Positions 16,025 to 22,437 of a stretch of DNA of 22,437 bases are shown piece by piece. Under the pieces are notes generated by a model. That model was not told the origin of the DNA. It did no database searches and was given only the letters and a program-made list of their open reading frames with translations. The DNA comes from Mariprofundus sp. (GTDB taxonomy: Bacteria > Pseudomonadota > Zetaproteobacteria > Mariprofundales > Mariprofundaceae). The stretch's first letter is position 1; each line of letters starts with the position of its first letter. Made by a program: the position numbers and the translations under genes. The DNA lies in assembly GCA_030951095.1 (NCBI GenBank), contig JAUZQI010000157.1, positions 1-22,437 on the forward strand, given 5' to 3'.

Positions 16025-16185
16025 GAGCCACTTGCAAAAGTCGTGAACGGCGATTTACTTCCCCCCTCCGGCGCATTGTCGAACTGGAATTTCGGAGAAT
16101 GGAACCACCATGCTCCTCATTCCATTTCAAAAATTCACGCGAAGTGGGATTGCAACCCATCCACTCAGACTTTTGCAAGGGGCTC
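16025..16185 (+). mobile_element. MITE copy D (161 bp), 4-bp duplication ATGA
   Basis: The ends are GAGCCACTTGCAAAAGTC and GACTTTTGCAAGGGGCTC, flanked by ATGA at 16021-16024 and 16186-16189. It belongs to subfamily I and is very close to copy E throughout. The duplicated target begins with the last base of the nadE stop codon. It separates nadE from the glutamate-synthase-like gene; the remaining 95 bases before that gene show no clear promoter. Confidence 0.93.
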
Positions 16186-16284
16186 ATGAGATAAATCATT
16201 TGTATCTTACAGTCGATACTTTCAGCATTCATGTAATCAAAGTGCCATGCATCACGACATTACCCTGTAAAAAGCGGGGACTCT

Positions 16285-17799
16285 ATGTTCAGTGAATTCA
16301 TCGAAAATATTTATAATGGTTTGTCAGCGTTGCTGTTGATTCTTCTGGTCGGATTGCTGCTGACGGTGCTGGTTATGTTTGTCATTGATGTCACCCAGAG
16401 CCGCAATGCGGTGCGGCGTAATTATCCGGTAATCGGGCGTTTTCGCGCCCTGTTTGAGCATCTTGGTACATTCTTTCGACAATACTTTTTTGCCATGGAT
16501 CGGGAGGAGATGCCGTTTAATCGCGCTTTGCGTGATTGGGTGTATCGCGCTGCCAAAAATCAGGATAGTACCATTCCGTTTGGTTCGACCCGTGATGTCA
16601 GTCCGGTCGGCAGTATCTCTTTTGTCAATTGTCCTTACCCGACGCTCGATAGCGATGCCGTGCCCGCTCAGGCTATGATTATCGGGCCGGATTGTATTCG
16701 CCCGTTCGAAGCGGCCAGTCTGTTCAATATTTCCGGTATGAGTTATGGCGCGTTGTCGAAAGTGGCCGTGCAGGCCTTGTCGCATGGGGCGGCCAAAGCC
16801 GGTTGCTGGATGAATACCGGCGAAGGGGGGTTATCATCGCACCATTTATCGGGCGGCTGCGATATTGTCATGCAGATCGGTACTGCCAAATACGGCGTGC
16901 GCGATGCAGAGGGTAATTTTTCCGATGAAAAGCTGCGTGAACTTGCCGCTATTGAACAGGTCAGGATGTTTGAAATCAAACTCAGCCAGGGCGCCAAGCC
17001 GGGCAAGGGCGGCATTTTGCCGGGTATTAAAGTCACGGCTGAAATTGCCGCGATCCGTGGCATTCCCGAAGGGCACGATTCTATCAGTCCGAATCGGCAT
17101 GTGGAGATTGATAGTCCCGGTGAATTATTGGATATGGTGAGGCATATTCGCGAAATGACTGGCAAGCCGGTCGGATTCAAGCTGGTCTTGGGCGGTTGCA
17201 ATGCACTGGATCATTTGTTCGATGAAATCAAACGGCGTGGCGATCATTCCGCGCCCGATTTTATCACGCTCGATAGCGCCGATGGCGGTTCCGGTGCAGC
17301 ACCGCAACCGTTGATGGATTTCATGGGAATGACGCTCAAAGAGAGTCTGCCCATGCTGGTCGATCATCTGGTTGGCTACGGGTTGCGGGATCGTGTTCGC
17401 ATCATCTGTTCGGGCAAGTTGATTACGCCCTCGGGCGTAGCATGGGCGTTGTGCATGGGTGCAGATTTCGTGGTGTCGGCGCGCGGGTTTATGTTTGCTC
17501 TGGGTTGTATTCAGGCTATGCAATGCCATCAGAATACCTGTCCGACCGGCATTACCACGCATCAGAAACGTCTGCAGCACGGCCTTGACCCGCAGGACAA
17601 ATCGGTGCGCGTGGCGCATTATGTTGAGAATATGTTACATGATGTGGGCGTGATTGCGCATTCCTGTGGCGTTAAACGCCCGCGCCAGTTGCAACGCCGC
17701 CATGCGCGGGTGGTTATATCGGACGGCAGTAGCACGGGGTTGCATATGATTCATCCGGAGACAGAAGCCGGTTTTCCGCACGGGAAGCCAAAGGAGTAG
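16285..17799 (+). CDS. Membrane-anchored FMN-binding glutamate synthase-like protein
   Basis: This 504-residue protein of the GltB central-domain family (alpha/beta barrel with FMN and Fe-S) has one N-terminal membrane helix at about 14-37. The barrel carries FNISGMSYGALSKVAVQALS, GEGGLSSHH, the FMN-loop region QGAKPGKGGILPG and the typical LDSADGGSGAAPQPLMD. A 3Fe-4S cluster motif, Cys408-x5-Cys414-x4-Cys419 (CIQAMQCHQNTCPTGIT), is intact. The N-terminal glutamine amidotransferase and the C-terminal GXGXG domain of GltB are absent, so it is not a complete glutamate synthase. The substrate is unknown. Its TAG stop lies inside the ribosome binding site of the downstream dehydrogenase, with which it is co-transcribed. 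Confidence 0.93.
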   Translation: MFSEFIENIYNGLSALLLILLVGLLLTVLVMFVIDVTQSRNAVRRNYPVIGRFRALFEHLGTFFRQYFFAMDREEMPFNRALRDWVYRAAKNQDSTIPFGSTRDVSPVGSISFVNCPYPTLDSDAVPAQAMIIGPDCIRPFEAASLFNISGMSYGALSKVAVQALSHGAAKAGCWMNTGEGGLSSHHLSGGCDIVMQIGTAKYGVRDAEGNFSDEKLRELAAIEQVRMFEIKLSQGAKPGKGGILPGIKVTAEIAAIRGIPEGHDSISPNRHVEIDSPGELLDMVRHIREMTGKPVGFKLVLGGCNALDHLFDEIKRRGDHSAPDFITLDSADGGSGAAPQPLMDFMGMTLKESLPMLVDHLVGYGLRDRVRIICSGKLITPSGVAWALCMGADFVVSARGFMFALGCIQAMQCHQNTCPTGITTHQKRLQHGLDPQDKSVRVAHYVENMLHDVGVIAHSCGVKRPRQLQRRHARVVISDGSSTGLHMIHPETEAGFPHGKPKE

Positions 17800-17802
17800 C
17801 CC

Positions 17803-19260
17803 ATGAACAGCACTGAACATTTCCTGCTTATGATTGCGGATGCAGCTAAAGTGACAGGTGAGCGTAAATCACTGGAAGTAAAATCACCCTATGATGATGC
17901 CCTGATCGCGACTGTGGAGATGGCCAATGCCGAAACTGTGGAACTGGCATTGGCGCATGCCAGCCACTTGTTCGCCGACAGACAAGGCTGGATCCCCGTT
18001 GATCAGCGCATAGTGATTTTGGAGCGCATGATCGAATTATTGAAGGCGCAGGCTGAAGAACTGGCGCTGGGCGCAGCGCAGGAGGGCGGCAAGCCATTGA
18101 TTGATTCGCGTATCGAAATGGCGCGATGTGTCGACAGCATTCGCATTTGCATGGATACGATGCGCACCGATGCCAGCCGCCAGCCGGTGATGGGGGTGAA
18201 TGCCGCCTCAAAACATCGCGCGGCGCTGATGCAGAAAGAGCCGATAGGAGTGGTGGTGGCGGTCAGCGCTTTTAACCACCCGCTCAACCTGATTGCGCAT
18301 CAGGTTGGCCCGGCGATTGCGGCGGGTTGTCCGGTGATTGTCAAACCGGCCGAGGATACGCCGTTATCATGTTTAAGATTGACGCGATTGTTTCATCAGG
18401 CTGGTCTGCCTGAAGGGTGGTTGCAATGCGTTGTGCCGGAATCGAGAGCACTGGCCGAAGCATTGGTGACTGATGCGCGGGTGGGCTTCTTCAGTTTTAT
18501 CGGCAGCTCTAGAGTCGGTTGGTATTTGCGCTCGAAACTGGCACCGGGAACGCGCTGCGCGCTGGAGCATGGCGGCGTTGCGCCGGTGATCGTGTGCAAG
18601 GATGCGGATTTAAAAATAGCATTGCCGGGCCTGATGAAAGGCGCATTTTACCATGCCGGTCAGGTATGCGTGTCGGTGCAACGCATTTTCGCGCATACGT
18701 CGATTGCACGTAATCTGGCGGATAACATGGCCAAACAGGCCAAAGCATTGGTGGTGGGAAATCCTGTGTCCGACACTACCGAAATTGGCCCATTGATTCG
18801 TTCAGGGGAAGTGGATCGCGTGGATTCATGGGTGAAAGATGCGGTGGCCGGCGGCGCGACGCTGTTGTGCGGAGGCGATAAAATGAATTTCCATTGCTAT
18901 GCACCGACTGTCTTGTTCGATCCCGCGTGTGATGCCACGGTGTCCACCAACGAGGTGTTCGGGCCTGTGGCGTGCGTCTATCCCTTTGACGAACTGGATG
19001 CGGCGATTGATGAAGCCAATGCGCTGGAAGTGGCATTTCAGGCTTCGGTTTACAGCCGTAAACTGGATACGGCGCTTGGCATTGCCAATCGTCTGAATGC
19101 CTCAGCCGTGATGGTCAACGACCACACCGCATTCCGGGTGGACTGGATGCCGTTTGCAGGTTTAAGGCATTCCGGTCTCGGTGTTGGCGGCATCCCGTTC
19201 GCCATCCGAGACATGCAAGCCGAAAAAATGATTGTCATCCATTCGGAAGGCATTGCATAG
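17803..19260 (+). CDS. NAD(P)-dependent aldehyde dehydrogenase
   Basis: This 485-residue member of the ALDH superfamily oxidises an aldehyde to a carboxylate. The N-terminal cofactor domain has the family's SAFNHPLNL with Asn158, and KPAEDTPLS with Lys181. The glycine loop FIGSSRVG follows, then the general base Glu255 in LEHGGVAPV and the catalytic Cys289 in GQVCVSVQR. NEVFGPV is present near 385 and FAGLRHSGLGVGG near the end. The substrate cannot be read from the sequence; relatives include glycolaldehyde, lactaldehyde and glyceraldehyde-3-phosphate dehydrogenases. AAGGAG of its ribosome binding site overlaps the upstream stop codon, so the two genes are tightly linked. Confidence 0.95.
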   Translation: MNSTEHFLLMIADAAKVTGERKSLEVKSPYDDALIATVEMANAETVELALAHASHLFADRQGWIPVDQRIVILERMIELLKAQAEELALGAAQEGGKPLIDSRIEMARCVDSIRICMDTMRTDASRQPVMGVNAASKHRAALMQKEPIGVVVAVSAFNHPLNLIAHQVGPAIAAGCPVIVKPAEDTPLSCLRLTRLFHQAGLPEGWLQCVVPESRALAEALVTDARVGFFSFIGSSRVGWYLRSKLAPGTRCALEHGGVAPVIVCKDADLKIALPGLMKGAFYHAGQVCVSVQRIFAHTSIARNLADNMAKQAKALVVGNPVSDTTEIGPLIRSGEVDRVDSWVKDAVAGGATLLCGGDKMNFHCYAPTVLFDPACDATVSTNEVFGPVACVYPFDELDAAIDEANALEVAFQASVYSRKLDTALGIANRLNASAVMVNDHTAFRVDWMPFAGLRHSGLGVGGIPFAIRDMQAEKMIVIHSEGIA

Positions 19261-19270
19261 AAACAAAATC

Positions 19271-19603
19271 ATTTACCGCAGAGGGCGCAAAGGTTCGCAA
19301 AGGAAAACCATGCAGTAGGAAATTGAACGATATGTATGAGCCACTCGCAAAAGTCGTGAACGGCGATTTACTTTCCCACTCCGGCGCATTGTTGAACTGG
19401 AATTTCGGAGAATGGAACCACCATGCTCCTCATTCCATTCCAAAAATTCACTCGAAGTGGGATTGCAACTCATCCACTCAGACTTTTGCAAGTGGCTCGT
19501 ATGTGAACTGAAATATTGATTTAAACCGGGATACTCGATGAGTGTGGTTTAATAAAGATTTTATTTTTCCTTTGCGAACCTTTGCGTCCTTCGCGGTGAA
19601 AAT
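19271..19603. repeat. Long inverted repeat enclosing MITE copy E
   Basis: The left arm 19271-19307 and right arm 19565-19603 are 37-39 bases long and complementary. A 22-bp perfect core (19286-19307 with 19565-19586) is built from the unit CGCAAAGG repeated. The motif, ACCGC-GAGG-CGCAAAGG, resembles the purine-rich CGCAGAGG/CGCGAAGG repeats seen between genes in many bacteria. Without copy E the loop would be about 92 bases. Inside it, TTAAACC (19521-19527) pairs with GGTTTAA (19546-19552), followed by a T-rich run. This fills the 371-base gap between the dehydrogenase and the ThDP enzyme. Confidence 0.8.
19338..19498 (+). mobile_element. MITE copy E (161 bp), 4-bp duplication GTAT
   Basis: The ends are GAGCCACTCGCAAAAGTC and GACTTTTGCAAGTGGCTC, flanked by GTAT at 19334-19337 and 19499-19502. 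It belongs to subfamily I and is nearly identical to copy D. It inserted inside the loop of the long inverted repeat 19271-19603, so it is younger than that repeat. It is the only copy not touching a plausible stop codon. Confidence 0.93.
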
Positions 19604-19631
19604 ATTTTGACTTGTCTGTAAGGAGTTGGTT

Positions 19632-21284
19632 ATGAAAACATCGGAATTATTGGTGCGTTGTCTGGAGGCCGAGGGTATTGAATATATTTTCGGCGTGCCG
19701 GGCGAGGAAAACGCCGATTTTATGATGGCGTTGGATCAGTCCGAATCGATTCGCTTTATACTCACGCGCCATGAGCAAGGTGCAGCATTCATGGCCGAAG
19801 CGTACGGACGCTTGACCGGCAACCCCGCCGCATGTCTGGGTACGCTGGGGCCGGGGGCGACTAATCTGATTACCGGCGTGGCCGATGCCAACATGGATCA
19901 TGCGCCGATGCTGGTGCTGACCGGCCAGGGCTCAACCACGCGGCTTCACAAGGAATCGCATCAGATTATGGATGTGGTCAGCATGTTCAAGCCGGTGACC
20001 AAGTGGGCAACTTCCATCCGGCATCCCTCTGCGGTGCCGGAGATTGTGCGCAAGGCTGTGCGGCTGGCGCGCAGTGAAAAGCCGGGCGCTTGTCATATCG
20101 AATTGCCCGAAGATGTGGCCAAAATGGCAACGGATGCCAAACCGATGCAACCTATCCGTTATCGCCGTCCCGTGGCTGATCCGGAACAGATTGAGGTTGC
20201 TTTTACCATGTTGAGAAACGCCAAACGGCCCATCATTCTGGTCGGTAACGGTTGCGTTCGCCACGATGCCAGCCGTGAACTGCGCCGCTTTTGCGAGGCT
20301 ACGGGCGTGGGTGTGATCAACACGTTCATGGCCAAGGGTTGCGTGGACGCTGATGCAGATTATTGCCTCTATACCATCGGCCTGCAGGCCAAAGACGTGG
20401 TGGCCTGCGCACTGGATGCCGCCGATCTGGTAATCACGCTGGGTTATGACATGGTAGAATATCACCCACGACTGTGGAATTCGGAGCGCAACAAACGTAT
20501 TATCCATATTGATTTCCAGCCGGCAGAAATTGATGAGCATTATCAGCCCGAGTTGGAACTGATCGGCGATTTAAGTCATACGCTGGTCACCATCAATACC
20601 AATATCGAACAGCTTGGGCCGGTTGAACGCAATTTGAACCAGCAGCGTGAAACGCGACATCAGATGCATTTAGAATTAACACGCTACGCCGCAGATGAAA
20701 CCGAGCATGCCATCCGGCCCCAAAAGGTGCTGGCCGATGTGCGCAAGGTGATGGGACGAGAAGATATCCTGCTCTCCGATGTTGGGGCGCATAAAATGTG
20801 GGTGGCACGCCAGTATCAATGTCATGAACCCAATACATGCCTGATTCCCAACGGTTTCTGTTCGATGGGATTTGCCTTGCCCGGCGCGATTGGCGCATCG
20901 CTGGTTCATCCGGAACGGCAGATTCTGGCCGTCTGCGGCGATGCCGGTTTTATGATGAATGTGCAGGAAATGGAAACGGCCAAACGATTGAACAGCAATA
21001 TCGTGGTCATGGTGTGGGAGGATCACGCCTATGGGCTGATTGCCTGGAAACAACAAAATCAGTTCGGTCACCACACTGACCTGAGTTTCGGCAATCCGCA
21101 GTGGATGTTATTGGCCAAAGCATTTGGCTGGCATGGGCATCGCGTGGAATACAGTGCAGACCTTCAGGAAACGCTCAAGACAGCATTTTCAGAATCCGGC
21201 CCCAGCCTGATTGTCGTTCCCATTGATTATCGTGAAAACATGAAACTGACTGAGCGTCTGGGCAATATCGTCTGTGCAATTTAA
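19632..21284 (+). CDS. Acetolactate synthase-like ThDP-dependent enzyme
   Basis: This 550-residue enzyme has three-domain ThDP architecture: PYR domain (about 1-170), central domain (about 185-325) and PP domain (about 360-535). The ThDP-activating Glu48 lies in RHEQGAAFMAEAYGR, and the Mg-diphosphate motif begins GDAGFMMN at 436-443, followed by WEDHAYGLIAWKQQ. TLGPGATNLITGVADA is typical of acetohydroxy acid synthases. The ending IDYRENMKLTERLG resembles catabolic AlsS-type enzymes. No ilvN regulatory subunit follows, so a role in branched-chain synthesis is less likely. The start is ATG 19632, with AAGGAG 6 bases upstream, rather than TTG 19626. It probably belongs to the same functional cluster as the two upstream genes. 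Confidence 0.92.
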   Translation: MKTSELLVRCLEAEGIEYIFGVPGEENADFMMALDQSESIRFILTRHEQGAAFMAEAYGRLTGNPAACLGTLGPGATNLITGVADANMDHAPMLVLTGQGSTTRLHKESHQIMDVVSMFKPVTKWATSIRHPSAVPEIVRKAVRLARSEKPGACHIELPEDVAKMATDAKPMQPIRYRRPVADPEQIEVAFTMLRNAKRPIILVGNGCVRHDASRELRRFCEATGVGVINTFMAKGCVDADADYCLYTIGLQAKDVVACALDAADLVITLGYDMVEYHPRLWNSERNKRIIHIDFQPAEIDEHYQPELELIGDLSHTLVTINTNIEQLGPVERNLNQQRETRHQMHLELTRYAADETEHAIRPQKVLADVRKVMGREDILLSDVGAHKMWVARQYQCHEPNTCLIPNGFCSMGFALPGAIGASLVHPERQILAVCGDAGFMMNVQEMETAKRLNSNIVVMVWEDHAYGLIAWKQQNQFGHHTDLSFGNPQWMLLAKAFGWHGHRVEYSADLQETLKTAFSESGPSLIVVPIDYRENMKLTERLGNIVCAI

Positions 21285-21469
21285 TTTGTAAGCAACTTGA
21301 GCCACCATAGACCACTTCAATATCCAGGCAGAATCGACGCGTACACGCTGACGATAACGAAGGAAAACAGACGTGTAATACGTGAACAGACCCCGAAAAA
21401 TTGACTGCCTTGGCTACCAGTTTCTGCCGGATGAAAACCGCTTGTCTGTAGCAAATGGGTAGCTGACCC

Positions 21470-21537
21470 GATTGGGGGATGCACGCCTCCTTCCCATCTC
21501 CCCTTTCCAGGTCGCGTGCATTCCCAATCCCCCCCCC
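21470..21537. repeat. Hairpin with pyrimidine loop and C9 tract upstream of glnA
   Basis: GATTGGGGGATGCACGC (21470-21486) pairs with GCGTGCATTCCCAATC (21514-21529): 8 inner and 7 outer base pairs with a small asymmetric internal loop. The 27-base loop is pyrimidine-rich. Nine C residues (21529-21537) run out of the right arm. There is no T-run, so it is not a standard terminator. It is the most structured part of the 395-base gap between the ThDP enzyme and glnA. The rest (21285-21469 and 21538-21664) shows only a small repeat, TGCAGG/CCTGCA, near 21550-21573, and no sigma-54 consensus. Confidence 0.5.
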
Positions 21538-21679
21538 TCCTGTTATTCATGCAGGGCTTGAATGTTTCCTGCAATAATGCGCGACAGGTTCTGCTGCTAA
21601 CATATTCATCTTGTGACAAAGTCCCGCTTCCTGTTTTTACCGGGTGGGATTTTCTGTATACATAGAGAGGAGAGCAAAA

Positions 21680-22437
21680 GTGAGTGACGCAATTCAACAG
21701 GTCTTAGACCTTGTAAAAGAAAACGAGTGCGAATTTGTCGATGTTCGTTTTACGGACACCAAGGGCAAATGGCAGCATGTAACATTTCCAATCGGCGAGT
21801 TTAACGAAGATTGCTTCGAAGATGGTTTTGCCTTTGACGGTTCTTCGATTGCCGGCTGGTGTGAAATTAATAATTCCGATATGGCACTGATTCCTGATCC
21901 GGAAAGTGCCAATATAGATCCGTTCTTTGAAGCCTCCACTCTGGTGCTGGTGGCACAGGTGATCGATCCGATTACCGGTCAGGATTATAATCGTTGCCCG
22001 CGTCAGGTGGCGCAGCGCGCTTTGAGCTATATTCGCACAGCAGGTATCGCGGACACCGTCTATTTTGGCCCTGAACTGGAATTTTTCGTATTTGACGGCA
22101 TGCGCTATAAAAACGAGATGGGCGGTTGCAGTTATGAAATCGAATCGGAAGAAGCTGCATGGAGTTCCAATGCAAGCTATGAAGGCGGCAATACCGGCCA
22201 TCGTCCGGGCGTGAAGGGCGGTTATTTTCCAGTGCCTCCTGTCGATTCTCTGCATGAAATGCGTAACGACATGAGCCTGGTGATGACTGATCTGGGTATG
22301 ACCATGGAATGTCACCACCATGAAGTGGCGACTGCCGGTCAGTGTGAACTGGCCATGCGTTTCGGCCAGCTTATCGAGCAGGCCGACAAGGCGCAGTGGT
22401 ATAAATATGTGGTACACAATGTTGCCGATGCACATGG
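21680..22437 (+). CDS. glnA: Glutamine synthetase type I, N-terminal 252 residues
   Basis: The frame starts with GTG 21680 behind GAGAGGAG and runs off the window. The product begins MSDAIQQVLDLVKENECEFV and is the N-terminal half of a GSI (about 470 residues when complete). The beta-grasp domain contains FDVRFTDTKGKWQHV-like sequence and the family motif FAFDGSSIAGW. The catalytic domain begins with YFGPELEFFVFD (metal-binding Glu residues), followed by GGYFPVPPVD and the conserved MECHHHEVATAGQCEL. It condenses ammonia with glutamate using ATP. The adenylylation site and C-terminus lie outside the window, so regulation cannot be judged. Confidence 0.97.
   Translation, partial: MSDAIQQVLDLVKENECEFVDVRFTDTKGKWQHVTFPIGEFNEDCFEDGFAFDGSSIAGWCEINNSDMALIPDPESANIDPFFEASTLVLVAQVIDPITGQDYNRCPRQVAQRALSYIRTAGIADTVYFGPELEFFVFDGMRYKNEMGGCSYEIESEEAAWSSNASYEGGNTGHRPGVKGGYFPVPPVDSLHEMRNDMSLVMTDLGMTMECHHHEVATAGQCELAMRFGQLIEQADKAQWYKYVVHNVADAH

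Noticed and set aside
4863..19498. The repeated 160-bp elements as CRISPR repeats or integron attC sites
   Set aside because: Copies are kilobases apart, have no spacers, and are flanked by 4-bp duplications. The ends do not match RYYYAAC/GTTRRRY, and no integrase or cas gene is present.
21631..21662. Promoter TTTTTA-17-TATACA for glnA
   Set aside because: The -35 is poor, and the predicted start would fall inside the ribosome binding site.
21317..21697. 126-codon minus-strand frame upstream of glnA
   Set aside because: It reads through the hairpin and C9 tract and overlaps the glnA start. There is no ribosome binding site or family resemblance.

Overview
The window reads as chromosomal DNA of a Gram-negative proteobacterium. 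HtpX, Lon, LspA, BirA, QueA, RpiA and a glutamine-dependent NadE are all present in compact operons with 4-base ATGA overlaps and AGGAGG-type ribosome binding sites. The exact taxon cannot be fixed from sequence alone. A marine or iron-oxidising lineage such as the Zetaproteobacteria is only a guess. No rRNA, tRNA, CRISPR array or intact insertion sequence was seen.

Layout. Positions 1-613 hold a partial small gene and the debris of a P-loop ATPase. Positions 614-2317 carry a CinA-domain protein and htpX on the minus strand, divergent from lon (2412-4859). lspA, a gene-poor stretch with hairpins, and the minus-strand operon nadC-birA-coaX fill 5053-8691. A large plus-strand signalling gene follows (8828-11038), convergent with a membrane protein (11213-11953). 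Next come rpiA, an odd receiver-domain gene behind an in-frame UGA, and queA-nadE (12128-16021). A metabolic cluster occupies 16285-21284: an FMN/Fe-S glutamate-synthase-like protein, an aldehyde dehydrogenase and an acetolactate-synthase-like ThDP enzyme. The window ends inside glnA.

Two things stand out. First, the 8828-11038 protein joins a receiver domain, a class III nucleotide cyclase domain, a PilZ-like barrel and a CpdA-type metallophosphoesterase. Synthesis and hydrolysis of a cyclic nucleotide could therefore sit in one phosphorylation-controlled polypeptide. This resembles the GGDEF-EAL arrangement, but for cAMP or cGMP. Second, five copies of a 160-161 bp non-autonomous element (a MITE) are scattered at 4863, 5835, 11037, 16025 and 19338. 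Each has 18-bp terminal inverted repeats and a perfect 4-bp target-site duplication, and four of the five lie exactly on a stop codon. Two sequence subfamilies keep the same central hairpin.

Functionally, the window combines proteostasis (HtpX, Lon), lipoprotein maturation (LspA), cofactor supply (NadC, NadE, CoaX, BirA), tRNA queuosine modification (QueA), pentose phosphate metabolism (RpiA) and nitrogen assimilation (GlnA, GltB-like). The MITEs and gene remnants are confined to the intergenic gaps.
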